The notes under the pieces were generated by a model. It was given only the letters and a program-made list of their open reading frames with translations, did no database searches and was not told the origin of the DNA. This document shows, in pieces, positions 17,912 through 27,065 of a stretch of 44,189 nucleotides of DNA. Position numbers and translations under genes: made by a program. The stretch is from Candidatus Aenigmatarchaeota archaeon (GTDB lineage Archaea; Aenigmatarchaeota; Aenigmatarchaeia; GW2011-AR5; JACRAC01): contig JACPJV010000036.1 in the NCBI GenBank assembly GCA_016187395.1, forward strand, positions 1 to 44,189. The letters are read 5' to 3'. Numbering within the stretch: position 1 is the first letter of the stretch; every line of letters begins with the position of its first letter.

Positions 17912-17954
17912 GCCTTAACGAAACATTTAAATCCGCAGCGTGCAAATGAAAGCT

Positions 17955-18524
17955 ATGGAAACGGTGCAGGTGCACATAGTCAAGGAGATGCTCATAGGTG
18001 AGGTCATGGCAAGATGGCCGCATACAACCACGATCATGGCGCGCCACGGATTCAAGGTAGGCGGCTGCAACCTTTCTCCTTTGGAGACCATAGAGCAGAT
18101 CTCAAAAACCCAGGGCATGAGCGATAGCCGGATAGACGAGATGATAGGCGATGTAAACAAAAGTCTCGCAGAAGAGAAGCCCGCCGAAAGCATGAGCGGC
18201 GTTGTCAATATTACGGAAACAGCTGCCTTGCATATCAAAAAGATAATGCAGAGCGAGGGAAAAGAAAATGCATTCCTGAAGCTGAGCGTTGTGCCAGGAG
18301 GCTGCTCTGGCTTCAATTACGAGATGGATTTTGTAGAAAAGCCATCTTCCCAAGATATGCAGGACGAAAGCCAGGGCGTGAAGCTTCTCATGGAAAAGAC
18401 GCATGAGAAATTCCTGCAAGGAATCACCATAGATTTCCGAGAAACCCTCAATGGCGCGGGCTTTGTCATGCAGAATCCTAACGCAAAATCAGGATGCAGT
18501 TGTGGTCAGAGCTTTTCGGTGTAA
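17955..18524 (+). CDS. DUF1858-like domain fused to HesB/IscA-type Fe-S carrier domain
   Basis: HIVKEMLIGEVMARWPHTTTIMARHGFKVGGCNLSPLETIEQ then NITETAALHIKKIMQ...VPGGCSGFNYEMDF...SGCSCGQSF. Confidence 0.88.
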   Translation: METVQVHIVKEMLIGEVMARWPHTTTIMARHGFKVGGCNLSPLETIEQISKTQGMSDSRIDEMIGDVNKSLAEEKPAESMSGVVNITETAALHIKKIMQSEGKENAFLKLSVVPGGCSGFNYEMDFVEKPSSQDMQDESQGVKLLMEKTHEKFLQGITIDFRETLNGAGFVMQNPNAKSGCSCGQSFSV

Positions 18525-18526
18525 AA

Positions 18527-18769
18527 ATGAGTGAAAATTTTCCAGTTATAGTTAACAAAGAATATGGAAGTCTGACAGCAGAAGAACGCAGTGCTTATGC
18601 TGGCTGCTGGCTTGCACTCAGGGTTGCTGGTACTGGAGAAGGTCCTCATAACTACAGAACAGAAAGGAGCCCTGTTATTGCCGCGGGGAAAGATATTCAG
18701 GACTGTCAAAATGGTGTTATAGCAAGAAGTGAGGATCCGTCATCAGTTGGTTATGTTTTTGTTCATTAG
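18527..18769 (+). CDS. hypothetical protein
   Basis: MSENFPVIVNKEYGSLTAEERSAYAGCW...; ends with TAG. Confidence 0.55.
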   Translation: MSENFPVIVNKEYGSLTAEERSAYAGCWLALRVAGTGEGPHNYRTERSPVIAAGKDIQDCQNGVIARSEDPSSVGYVFVH

Positions 18770-18788
18770 AAAAATGAAGGTGTGAATA

Positions 18789-19082
18789 ATGGCTAAAAGA
18801 AACGTGAGAAAGAATCCGTGGATCGCAGCTATTCTGAACATCATCATTGCCGGCCTTGGCTATATCTACGTAGGGCGAAGGAAAACTTTCGGTTATCTTC
18901 TTGTGGCAGGCACGCTAATAACAGCTGTCGGAGGGGCTATTGAAGGATTTAGCTTGGGAAGTGCGTTTGGCACCGCTCCGGAAGCGAACCTGTCATCACT
19001 TGCCCTTCTGATTATAGGAGGAATTATTTTAGAGATAGCTTTTGCCTATGATGCGTATCGCCTCGCGCAGGGAAGAGAATAA
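18789..19082 (+). CDS. small membrane protein (TM2-like)
   Basis: KNPWIAAILNIIIAGLGYIYVGRRKTFGYLLVAG. Confidence 0.75.
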   Translation: MAKRNVRKNPWIAAILNIIIAGLGYIYVGRRKTFGYLLVAGTLITAVGGAIEGFSLGSAFGTAPEANLSSLALLIIGGIILEIAFAYDAYRLAQGRE

Positions 19083-19085
19083 AAT

Positions 19086-19493
19086 TCATAAATGGATTGT
19101 ACCCTGTTTGACCAGATTCTGGATAGGCAGGAACAATGGCTCTGGCAATTCATTCCATCCAAACCATCCGATATCAGTACACTTCTCTCTTTCCAGAATT
19201 TTTGCTTCCCCTGAATCCCAGTCAGCAGCCATGAATATTGTAATGTAATGTTTATTCTCCTCTTTGAATATGTCATTTGTCAACCCTGCAAACCGTATAT
19301 TTCTGATTTTAATACCGCTTTCCTCCATGACCTCTCTCCTTGCGCAGTCCTCAAGGGATTCATTAAATTCCAGATGCCCGCCTGGAAAACACCACGTACC
19401 TTCTCCATGGGTGCCTGTTCTCCTGAGGAAAAGGGATTTTCCATCCTTCATAACGATCACACCCACACCTACTTTCGGCATCTGCTTCTTCAT
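19086..19493 (-). CDS. NUDIX hydrolase
   Basis: GGHLEFNESLEDCARREVMEESGI Nudix box. Confidence 0.92.
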   Translation of the reverse strand: MKKQMPKVGVGVIVMKDGKSLFLRRTGTHGEGTWCFPGGHLEFNESLEDCARREVMEESGIKIRNIRFAGLTNDIFKEENKHYITIFMAADWDSGEAKILEREKCTDIGWFGWNELPEPLFLPIQNLVKQGTIHL

Positions 19494-19497
19494 TTTT

Positions 19498-20220
19498 TCA
19501 CCCGCCCTCCCCGATCCCCGTCCACTTCTCCATCTTGATTCTTGTCCTGTCTAATCCTATGCGTTTCAGTATTTCCTCCACGCCTGAAACCATGCCAGGC
19601 GAGCCGCACAGGTAGTAATGCGCTTTTTGAGGGGTTTCAACATATTTTCTGAGAATATCAATGCTGAAGCGCTGCGTTTCTCCTTTCCACCCTTCCGGAT
19701 TCTCTCTCGTAACAACAGGAACAAACGTGAAATTTTCGCTTTGCATTTTATCGAATTCATCCAGCCATATGAAGTCTTTCGCATAAGAGCAGCTGTAGAA
19801 TAATGTCATCTTCATCGGCAGCTTTTTATCGATGACGTATCTGACGGCAGAGCTTACGCCTGCAACGCCAACCCCGCCTACTACGAAAACTATGTCTGCG
19901 TGGGATTCATCAAGCGTGAACACTCCGGAAGGCCCTGCAATGCCTACTTCTGCACCAATTCCAATATCAAGCAGCTTTGCCGGAAAGTTCGGCGTCATCT
20001 TTATCGTGAACTCCAGGCATTCGTGCTTCAGCGGCGACGATGATACAGAATAAGGCCTTACATCGCCTGCCGGATTGCCCTTCTCATCCAGCAGGTACAT
20101 CAGCACAAACTGGCCCGGCCTGAACTCGAGGTTATTACCATTTACTGCCGTAATCTGCCACGTCTTCGTGTTGTGATTTTCATTTTTGATGCCGATTACC
20201 CTGTACTTGCGAACAGGCAT
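19498..20220 (-). CDS. FAD/NAD(P)-binding oxidoreductase (ferredoxin reductase-like)
   Basis: VRPYSVSSSP, DIVFVVGGVGVAGVSSAVRY, YYLCGSPGMVSGVEEIL. Confidence 0.88.
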   Translation of the reverse strand: MPVRKYRVIGIKNENHNTKTWQITAVNGNNLEFRPGQFVLMYLLDEKGNPAGDVRPYSVSSSPLKHECLEFTIKMTPNFPAKLLDIGIGAEVGIAGPSGVFTLDESHADIVFVVGGVGVAGVSSAVRYVIDKKLPMKMTLFYSCSYAKDFIWLDEFDKMQSENFTFVPVVTRENPEGWKGETQRFSIDILRKYVETPQKAHYYLCGSPGMVSGVEEILKRIGLDRTRIKMEKWTGIGEGG

Positions 20221-20327
20221 GCGCGCCATGAGATGAAAAATGCACAAGGTTTTAAATAAGTAAAGGGAAGGAAAGCGCAGAAATCTTTAAATATGTACAC
20301 ATTTAAAACATTACATAACGTGATGAT

Positions 20328-20624
20328 ATGAAAAAAACAGAGCTGATAACAATACGCACAACGCCCGAAGTTGCTAGAACGCTGAAAAAGCTGACAAATC
20401 TGGAGTCCCGGACACTTGCAGATGAGGCAAGGTTTGTTATAGAGATTGGAGCCAAAGAAAGGCTAAAGGAGATTGCTATGGACAGCTACAGGAGGGGCCT
20501 AGTAACGCTTGAAAAGGCTTCTGAAATTGCCGAGGTAGGCGTGTGGGAAATGACAGAAATTCTCGGCACGGAAAAGATTCCTTACAATCTGGACCTGACC
20601 GCTGTGAAGATTGAGAAAAAGTGA
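20328..20624 (+). CDS. RHH/UPF0175-like antitoxin
   Basis: LITIRTTPEVARTLKKLTNLESRTLADEARFVIEIGAKERL...; overlaps downstream PIN-type gene region. Confidence 0.75.
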   Translation: MKKTELITIRTTPEVARTLKKLTNLESRTLADEARFVIEIGAKERLKEIAMDSYRRGLVTLEKASEIAEVGVWEMTEILGTEKIPYNLDLTAVKIEKK

Positions 20625-20628
20625 GCCT

Positions 20629-21138
20629 ATGCTAACAGTTTCGAATACCTCTCCGCTGATTTTTCTGGCAAAAGTCCCTGAGCTGATCGCCTTGCTTAAA
20701 TGGAAGTATGACAAAATAATTATCCCGAAAGAAGTCTATGCGGAAGCGGTAGAAAAAGGCATAAGCTCCCACAACCCGCAGATAAGCAGTAATGCTGCAA
20801 AGATAAAGGCACTTGTTGAGGAAGGTTTCATAAAAGTGGAGATAGTAAAAACAAAAATAGCGCTGCCTTCGTACCTTGGAAAGGGAGAGTCTGCTGCAAT
20901 TGCGCTTGCTCTAGAAAGAAAAGTAAAGGGTGTGCTCATCGATGAAAAGCCTGCGACCTCTGTGGCAAGGAGCCTCGGACTGAACCCATCGCCGATTTCC
21001 ACGCTTCCCATCGAGGCTTTCAGGAAAGATAAAATAAGCAGAGCCGAAGCTGTGAAAATTCTGGACAGCCTGCTCGCAAACAACTATTACCTGAGTTCAA
21101 GGGATTACAAAATTCTCATGAAAATGCTGGAATTATAA
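20629..21138 (+). CDS. PIN-like toxin (DUF3368-like)
   Basis: MLTVSNTSPLIFLAKVPELIALLKWKYDKIIIPKEVY...GKGESAAIALALERKVKGVLIDEKPA. Confidence 0.85.
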   Translation: MLTVSNTSPLIFLAKVPELIALLKWKYDKIIIPKEVYAEAVEKGISSHNPQISSNAAKIKALVEEGFIKVEIVKTKIALPSYLGKGESAAIALALERKVKGVLIDEKPATSVARSLGLNPSPISTLPIEAFRKDKISRAEAVKILDSLLANNYYLSSRDYKILMKMLEL

Positions 21139-21185
21139 CAATGGCTTTTCTTTCCCTTTTAATGAATTCGCTTCTTCCTTACATC

Positions 21186-21584
21186 ATGGCTGCGAAATCC
21201 TTTTCTTTCTCTGTCCTTGTCGAAAGCAATAGCTTGATTGGCATAACAGAGCGCATAGAAAAACTCGTCCAGAAAAGCGGCGTTGAGAATGGCATTTGCA
21301 ACGTCTTTTCAGCAGGCAGCACAGGCGCAATCATCATCAATGAAAACGAAGGCAATCTTATCGATGACCTCAAAAAGCTCATGAAAGACCTTGTTCCGGA
21401 GGGTGAATGGCATCATCCTGAAAACGCGCACTCGCACCTGCGCGCGATGCTTGCAAAATCCGAAGCGACCGTGCCTGTAGCTGATGGAAATTTACAATTA
21501 GGTACGTGGCAGTCTATTTTTATCTGCAATTTCGACACGCGCAGAAGGGAAAGGAAAATAATGGTTACGGTTGTTGGAGAATAA
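21186..21584 (+). CDS. YjbQ/UPF0047 family protein
   Basis: ICNVFSAGSTGAIIINENE...EWHHPENAHSHLRAMLAKSEATVPVADGNLQLGTWQSIFICNFDTRRRERKIMV. Confidence 0.92.
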   Translation: MAAKSFSFSVLVESNSLIGITERIEKLVQKSGVENGICNVFSAGSTGAIIINENEGNLIDDLKKLMKDLVPEGEWHHPENAHSHLRAMLAKSEATVPVADGNLQLGTWQSIFICNFDTRRRERKIMVTVVGE

Positions 21585-21587
21585 ATT

Positions 21588-22235
21588 TTATGGCAGAATC
21601 GAAAAAGTTCTGCCTGAATTATATGCCAAAATTCGCGGAAATAGTGCCAATCCTCTTGCCTCCTCTGGTACTGAAAAGCTGTTGTATCCTACCAGGTCTC
21701 CATGAGATGTAGCGGCTGTGTCCCTGACTTCATCGGGAATTCTTCCAACACCTCTTGGATAGGAGCGATGGAGTGTATCATGAAACTCTGTTTCAGGCAT
21801 AGGTGGATCTAATATGAACGTCTCAAATAGCTCGCTATCAGGTCCATTGCCTGCATAAATTCCGCATGCAGCGTAAAGTCCGGTACGAGGCTCACGGGTA
21901 TGGGTCGCAGCACGCAGAAAGTCTCTTGCATCTTCACCAGCCTCTATCTGTGCAATTACCTCATCAACATGATATTTTTGCCTCGCGGCCTTAAGCCCAT
22001 CAAAGCATCCACAACGCATTTTCTTTCTAAACTTGTCTGAAACTGCATGGAGATGTCCCAAGGCATCATTTCGTGTAGATGTGAGTGTGTGTTCCAACTC
22101 TTCTGGTCCGGCTTTGCAACCGAACCCATTATCAAAATACACAATCTCTCCTGGGTTTGTTACAATACCAAAAGTGCCCGGTAGGACAAGAGGCTTTCGA
22201 AAGGTGACATAAACAAAATTCCCAACGTCTGCCAT
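21588..22235 (-). CDS. hypothetical protein
   Basis: MADVGNFVYVTFRKPLVLPGTFGIVTNPGE...; the longer ORF 21588..22352 would overlap tbp. Confidence 0.6.
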   Translation of the reverse strand: MADVGNFVYVTFRKPLVLPGTFGIVTNPGEIVYFDNGFGCKAGPEELEHTLTSTRNDALGHLHAVSDKFRKKMRCGCFDGLKAARQKYHVDEVIAQIEAGEDARDFLRAATHTREPRTGLYAACGIYAGNGPDSELFETFILDPPMPETEFHDTLHRSYPRGVGRIPDEVRDTAATSHGDLVGYNSFSVPEEARGLALFPRILAYNSGRTFSILP

Positions 22236-22305
22236 AATAGTCACGTTTTCACTATCATTAGAAAAGTTTATAAAACAATCATCACTGAAAGACTTAAGAA
22301 TTGCA

Positions 22306-22872
22306 TCAAGCCTTAACTTCTGCCAGTCTTTTCTTGAGTTTCTCGACAGCATCCCTTACCTGGTTCAGGCTTTTCGCGCCTGCGCAGACTATGCGGCCTG
22401 AGCTGAAAATCAGAAAAGCCACCTTCGGGTCCTGTATGCGGTAGACAAGCCCCGGGAACTGTTCAGGCTCGTATTCGCTCTCCTCCAGCTCAAAGGCAAG
22501 ATGATCCAGGTTCAATTCCCTTTCTATATCAACAGAAACCACGATGTTCTCGATCTTCACTTTTATGCTTTTTTCATTAACGCGCACGCCTACCTTCTTG
22601 ATGGATTTGACGGTTTTCCTGAGGGCAATCCTTGCAGCGTTGGTGCTTCTCGCGCCTACGCAGATTATCTTGCCGCTGCGGAATATTAATGTCGCCACTT
22701 TCGGGTCGGTGAGCCTGTAAACAAGCCCGGGGAATTGCTCAGGCTCGTATTCAGAAGATTCCAGCGTATTCAGAAGCTTATCAAGTGAAATGGTTTTCTT
22801 TATATCTGTTGACGCCACGACGTTCTCGATCTTCACCTTAGTCGAACCTTTTTTCCTCATTCTCACACCCAA
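22306..22872 (-). CDS. tbp: TATA-box-binding protein
   Basis: Two internal repeats, each with YEPEQFPGLVYR and SGRIVCAGAKS/SGKIICVGARS. Confidence 0.97.
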   Translation of the reverse strand: MGVRMRKKGSTKVKIENVVASTDIKKTISLDKLLNTLESSEYEPEQFPGLVYRLTDPKVATLIFRSGKIICVGARSTNAARIALRKTVKSIKKVGVRVNEKSIKVKIENIVVSVDIERELNLDHLAFELEESEYEPEQFPGLVYRIQDPKVAFLIFSSGRIVCAGAKSLNQVRDAVEKLKKRLAEVKA

Positions 22873-22943
22873 TCCATCACGCAGCGCTATTCAAAAAAGC
22901 CTATATAAATACTACCATTTAAATAGTAGAAACCTTTAAATCT

Positions 22944-23066
22944 TCGAATTCCACCAGTCTGTGACTGGTGGTAGTGGAATTCGAGATGTAAAAAACTCCG
23001 AAATAATATACGGAGGCATCTTATTATTGCGTTTATACTAAGATGCCTCCGGTCTGTGACCGGAGG
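22944..23066. mobile_element. compound-hairpin element, possible IS200/IS605-type relic
   Basis: Hairpins CCACCAGTC-TGT-GACTGGTGG and CCTCCGGTC-TGT-GACCGGAGG plus IR CGGAGGCATCTTA/TAAGATGCCTCCG and TCGAATT/AATTCGA. Confidence 0.55.
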
Positions 23067-23176
23067 TTTTTCACATATGGATATTCATGCCGGAAATGAC
23101 GTACATAAATTTTCCACCGGAAGCATAAGAAATATACCTCTTGGATTGAAATACTTTCCCCGCTTTTCTTATTTTT

Positions 23177-25186
23177 ATGGAACGCCACGAGGTTCTTGCT
23201 GATTTTCTCCGGAGAGATTACCAGACAGAGATGATACAGGCTTCAAGGGAGGAAAAGCCTTCGCTGGTCATAGATTTTGCAAGGCTCGACCGTTTCAGCC
23301 CTGCGCTGGCAGACGAGCTTCTGGAAAATCCCGGAGATGTCCTGAAAGAATTCGAAAAGTCTATGGCGTTTCTGTACGGAGAGAAGGTTCCTGTGCGTAT
23401 AAGGAACCTGCCTGAGCGCAGGAGCATAAGAATACGCAATCTCAGGTCAGAGCACATAGGCCGGCTGATAAGCACAGAAGTTATAGTGAAAAGCGCGTCA
23501 GAGGTAAAGCCGCAGATAGAATCTATCACATACAGGTGTCCTGATTGCGAGGCGTTGCAGGAAGTCTGGCAGGAAGACTTCTTTTTTGTCAAAAAACCTG
23601 TTTCTTGCAACAACTGCGGAAGAAGGGGGGAATTTCCGGAAGTTGAGAAAAAGATGACGGATTTTCGCATACTCAAGGGCGTGGAGCCCTTTGAAATCAC
23701 CACAGGCGAGCAGCCAAGCGAGATAGCAATCATGCTGCGCGATGACCTTACAACGCCGCGAATGCAGAAGAAAACCGATCCTGGAAACAGGATAAAGATA
23801 ACCGGCATCCTGAAAGAGCTTCCAAAGCGCTTCAAAGGCAAGATGGCCACAAAGATGGACACGCAGATAGATGCCAATTATGTAGAACCTAGCGACACGG
23901 AATTCGAGGAGATGGATATATCCCCGGAAAATGAAGCGCAGATAAGAGCCCTGGCAGGAGACCCGAATGTTTATGAAAGATTGCGCAGATCGATTGCGCC
24001 TGCAATACATGGAAGTGAAATGATAAAGGATGCGCTTGTGCTGCAGTTATTCGGAGGCCTGCCGCACGTTCTTCCTGACGGAACAAGGATACGGGGAAAT
24101 ATTCACGTGCTGCTTACAGGCGATCCTGGCGTGGGAAAAACAGTTCTCCTTAAAATAGCGTCGCAGATAGTGCCGAGGGGCCGTTATGTTTCTGGAAGCG
24201 GTGTCACGGGAGCAGGCTTGACAACGACCGTCCGCAAGGACGAGATATTAGGAAGTTGGGTTCTTGAGGCAGGCGCTCTTATCCTCTGCAACAGGGGGCT
24301 TATAAGCATAGACGAGTTCGACAAAATGAACAGGGATGACCAGATAGCCATGCACGAGGCAATGTCTGTAGAAACGGTAAGCATTGCAAAGGCCTCCATT
24401 GTTGCGACGTTGCCTGCGCAAACAAGCGTTCTTGCCGGTGCCAATCCAAAGCTCGGCAGATTCGACCCGATGCGCTCAATAACAGACCAGATAGATATCC
24501 CTGAAACTCTTCTCTCAAGATTTGACCTGAAATTTGTGATGCGCGACGAGCCCAGCAAAAAAGAGGACAGGATGCTCGTTGACCACGTTTCCATGGGAAG
24601 AATAAGGCCGCATAAAATAATGCCGGAAGTCGATGTAAACCTCCTCAGAAAATATATAGCAACTGTACGGAAGATAAGGCACCTGGATTTCAATGAAGAG
24701 GCCATGGAAAGGCTGAAGAATTTTTACGTTGAGATGCGCAGTGCTTCTGCTGAAGGCCGCGTTGGCATAACATTGCGCCAGTTTGAGGCTTTGATACGGC
24801 TGTCAGAAGCATCCGCCAAAATACGTCTCGACAACCTGGTGAGAATACAGGACGCAGAGCGTGCAATCAGCATAATGAAATACTCCCTTCAGCAGCTGGG
24901 TTACGAGGAAGGCGTAGGATATGATATAGACAAATTTGAAACAGGCATAAGCAGCACGCAGAGAGGGATGATGACAAGGATGCTCGACATAATCTCAGAG
25001 CTTGAAAGCGAGCAGTCCAGGAACCCCAAGGCAACAATTGTGGCAGCGCCTGAAGAAGAGGTTAAGGTCAGGGCAAGGGATGCGTATGGTTTTGAAGATG
25101 TGAAGATAGAGGAGACGTTGGAGAAGCTGAAGCAGCAGGGAATGATATATTCCCCGGGACCGGGCTTCGTGAAGAAAGTTTCTTAA
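23177..25186 (+). CDS. mcm: MCM replicative helicase
   Basis: LLTGDPGVGKTVLLK Walker A, LISIDEFDKM Walker B, zinc ribbon CPDC...CNNC, arginine finger LLSRFDL. Confidence 0.98.
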   Translation: MERHEVLADFLRRDYQTEMIQASREEKPSLVIDFARLDRFSPALADELLENPGDVLKEFEKSMAFLYGEKVPVRIRNLPERRSIRIRNLRSEHIGRLISTEVIVKSASEVKPQIESITYRCPDCEALQEVWQEDFFFVKKPVSCNNCGRRGEFPEVEKKMTDFRILKGVEPFEITTGEQPSEIAIMLRDDLTTPRMQKKTDPGNRIKITGILKELPKRFKGKMATKMDTQIDANYVEPSDTEFEEMDISPENEAQIRALAGDPNVYERLRRSIAPAIHGSEMIKDALVLQLFGGLPHVLPDGTRIRGNIHVLLTGDPGVGKTVLLKIASQIVPRGRYVSGSGVTGAGLTTTVRKDEILGSWVLEAGALILCNRGLISIDEFDKMNRDDQIAMHEAMSVETVSIAKASIVATLPAQTSVLAGANPKLGRFDPMRSITDQIDIPETLLSRFDLKFVMRDEPSKKEDRMLVDHVSMGRIRPHKIMPEVDVNLLRKYIATVRKIRHLDFNEEAMERLKNFYVEMRSASAEGRVGITLRQFEALIRLSEASAKIRLDNLVRIQDAERAISIMKYSLQQLGYEEGVGYDIDKFETGISSTQRGMMTRMLDIISELESEQSRNPKATIVAAPEEEVKVRARDAYGFEDVKIEETLEKLKQQGMIYSPGPGFVKKVS

Positions 25187-25208
25187 AGATGCGCTGAAAT
25201 TCTACGTC

Positions 25209-25937
25209 ATGGTTGAAAAGAAAAGAATAACTTCTGCGAAGGTGAAGATACGCGAAGTGTCTGAAGGCAGGTACGTCAATGGGGAAGGGCTGAATCCTAA
25301 CTATGTTTTATCCAAAGACGGGAAGCGTCTCTCAAGAGTCTGGATTATCGGGACCTTGGTCAGAAGATTTGCCATTCCTGAGAAGCATTTCTATAGCATT
25401 ACTCTTGATGACGGCTCTTCCACGATAAGAGTCAAGGCGTTTGGGTCTAAGATCCTGGAAAAATTATCCGAAGGGGATATTATTGAGATTATAGGCAAGA
25501 TACGAAAGTACGGCGATGAAGTTTACGTCACTCCTGAGGTTGCATGGAAAACCGATGCAAACGCAGAAGCCATGCGCGAGCTTGATATAAGGACATCCCA
25601 GGAAGAATGGAAAAGGAGATCCGCACTGGTTCTTAACTATAGGAAGCAGGCTTCTGACGCTGAAGAGCTGAAAAAATTATGCGCAGATATCGGCATAGAA
25701 GAGGGGGAAGTGGAATCCATACTGGAAGCCCAGGAATCCGTAGAAGCAGGGACCCAGGAAAGGAAGTTGCACGTCCTGAGCATCATAGAAGAGCTGGATA
25801 GCGGAGATGGCTGCGACTACTCTGCCCTTATAGAAAAGGCAGGCCTTGAAGAAGCACAGCTGGACGAAACAATCCAGGAGCTTTTGGAAGAAGGATCGTG
25901 TTTCGAGCCCCGCGCCGGGAAGATAAAGAGAGTTTGA
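25209..25937 (+). CDS. RPA-like OB-fold ssDNA-binding protein
   Basis: VWIIGTLVRRFAIPEKHFYSITLDDGSSTIRVKAFGSKILEKLSEGDIIEIIGKIRKYGDEVYVTPE. Confidence 0.8.
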   Translation: MVEKKRITSAKVKIREVSEGRYVNGEGLNPNYVLSKDGKRLSRVWIIGTLVRRFAIPEKHFYSITLDDGSSTIRVKAFGSKILEKLSEGDIIEIIGKIRKYGDEVYVTPEVAWKTDANAEAMRELDIRTSQEEWKRRSALVLNYRKQASDAEELKKLCADIGIEEGEVESILEAQESVEAGTQERKLHVLSIIEELDSGDGCDYSALIEKAGLEEAQLDETIQELLEEGSCFEPRAGKIKRV

Positions 25938-25983
25938 TCGTCGAAGAATAAACCATTAAATATTATTCTTTCTTAATATAATT

Positions 25984-26163
25984 ATGTCGAAGCTTGGCGC
26001 TATTAAAGGCGTAGCGAAGGTATTATGGTCTTCGCTGGTTGAGGATTTCCAGCAAATGGATCACAAGATCGTCAGGATAGGCGTAGGCATCGCAGTATTC
26101 ATCTTCTGGGCGTTCTTCTGGTTTTACTTCTTCAGAAACACGAGCCCCTTCGGATTCTTTTAA
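25984..26163 (+). CDS. small membrane protein (59 aa), not in supplied ORF list
   Basis: MSKLGAIKGVAKVLWSSLVEDFQQMDHKIVRIGVGIAVFIFWAFFWFYFFRNTSPFGFF. Confidence 0.7.
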   Translation: MSKLGAIKGVAKVLWSSLVEDFQQMDHKIVRIGVGIAVFIFWAFFWFYFFRNTSPFGFF

Positions 26164-26229
26164 ATCACTCATTACTACTGGGTAGCGAAACTTTTAAATA
26201 CTTTTCTATGAGACTAATTTAGTGATATT

Positions 26230-26508
26230 ATGGCTGGAACAAACGGTTACGCCGGAGAGAGGGAAACCCTCATGCTGGCACTTGCCTCTGCGCCTACGAG
26301 AGTTGACGTTCGCAGATTAAGTTATCCCGGAGGTCTTTGTTATTTATGTCCGGAGCCAATGCCCCTGAGAATCAGAGGAATCGCAGACAGCGAAATAACT
26401 GTGCATGGAGCTGATGATCGCGGGAATCCTGAAGTCAGAACGTATAGGGCATGCACCATCTGCCTTAAAGATGCCGGAAAGCTTAGAGAAACCTCAGGGC
26501 TGAACTGA
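26230..26508 (+). CDS. small zinc-finger-like protein
   Basis: GGLCYLCPEP...YRACTICLKD. Confidence 0.65.
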   Translation: MAGTNGYAGERETLMLALASAPTRVDVRRLSYPGGLCYLCPEPMPLRIRGIADSEITVHGADDRGNPEVRTYRACTICLKDAGKLRETSGLN

Positions 26509-26524
26509 TCCGGAAGGTGAAAAC

Positions 26525-26806
26525 ATGTCTCATGTTTCAATAGCAACAGGCCGCCATGTAGATATAAATCCGTTTCTAGAAGCTGCAAGAGGATCTGCTG
26601 AAGGTTCTGCAAGAGTCGTGGTTTCCCGCAGACATCCGCCGGGGATCTGTGATTCCTGCAATACAGAAGATTGTGAGAGAGGATATGCAAGAATTAGGAT
26701 ATTTGCCAGTGAGGATGACGTAGGATTGAAACCTCCCAGGCAGAAATATCTTCTCTGCACAGATTGCCTATGGCATTTCAAAGGATCAGGATATCAGTGG
26801 CATTAG
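26525..26806 (+). CDS. small zinc-finger-like protein, similar layout to upstream gene
   Basis: PPGICDSCNTEDC...KYLLCTDCLWHF. Confidence 0.65.
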   Translation: MSHVSIATGRHVDINPFLEAARGSAEGSARVVVSRRHPPGICDSCNTEDCERGYARIRIFASEDDVGLKPPRQKYLLCTDCLWHFKGSGYQWH

Positions 26807-26811
26807 CCGGC

Positions 26812-27060
26812 TCATTCCTCTGCTTCTACTATTCCAATTCTTTTTAGCGTATCTATTATGCCCCACGCATAGACTACCGCTTCAAATGCCCTCACCCAGT
26901 CCTTTTTATCAATAAAATACCTGCAGTCCTTTACGTAATTCCTCGCATTCCTCAGGATATCTTCCTTGGTTCCGTCTTTCAGCGTGCCTTTCCCAAGCTC
27001 TTTCTCTATCCTTTCCAGCCATTTCTGCGTCTCTTTCTTTAATTCCATCTCCGTATCCAT
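26812..27060 (-). CDS. DUF357-like protein
   Basis: NARNYVKDCRYFIDKKDWVRAFEAVVYAWGIIDTLKRIGI. Confidence 0.8.
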   Translation of the reverse strand: MDTEMELKKETQKWLERIEKELGKGTLKDGTKEDILRNARNYVKDCRYFIDKKDWVRAFEAVVYAWGIIDTLKRIGIVEAEE

Positions 27061-27065
27061 GCGTA

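Noticed and set aside
23218-23877. 219-aa antisense ORF within mcm, and similar antisense ORFs in smc, the subtilisin and the oxidoreductase genes
   Set aside because: Ser/Arg/Leu-rich translations opposite strongly supported genes; explained by codon bias on the sense strand.
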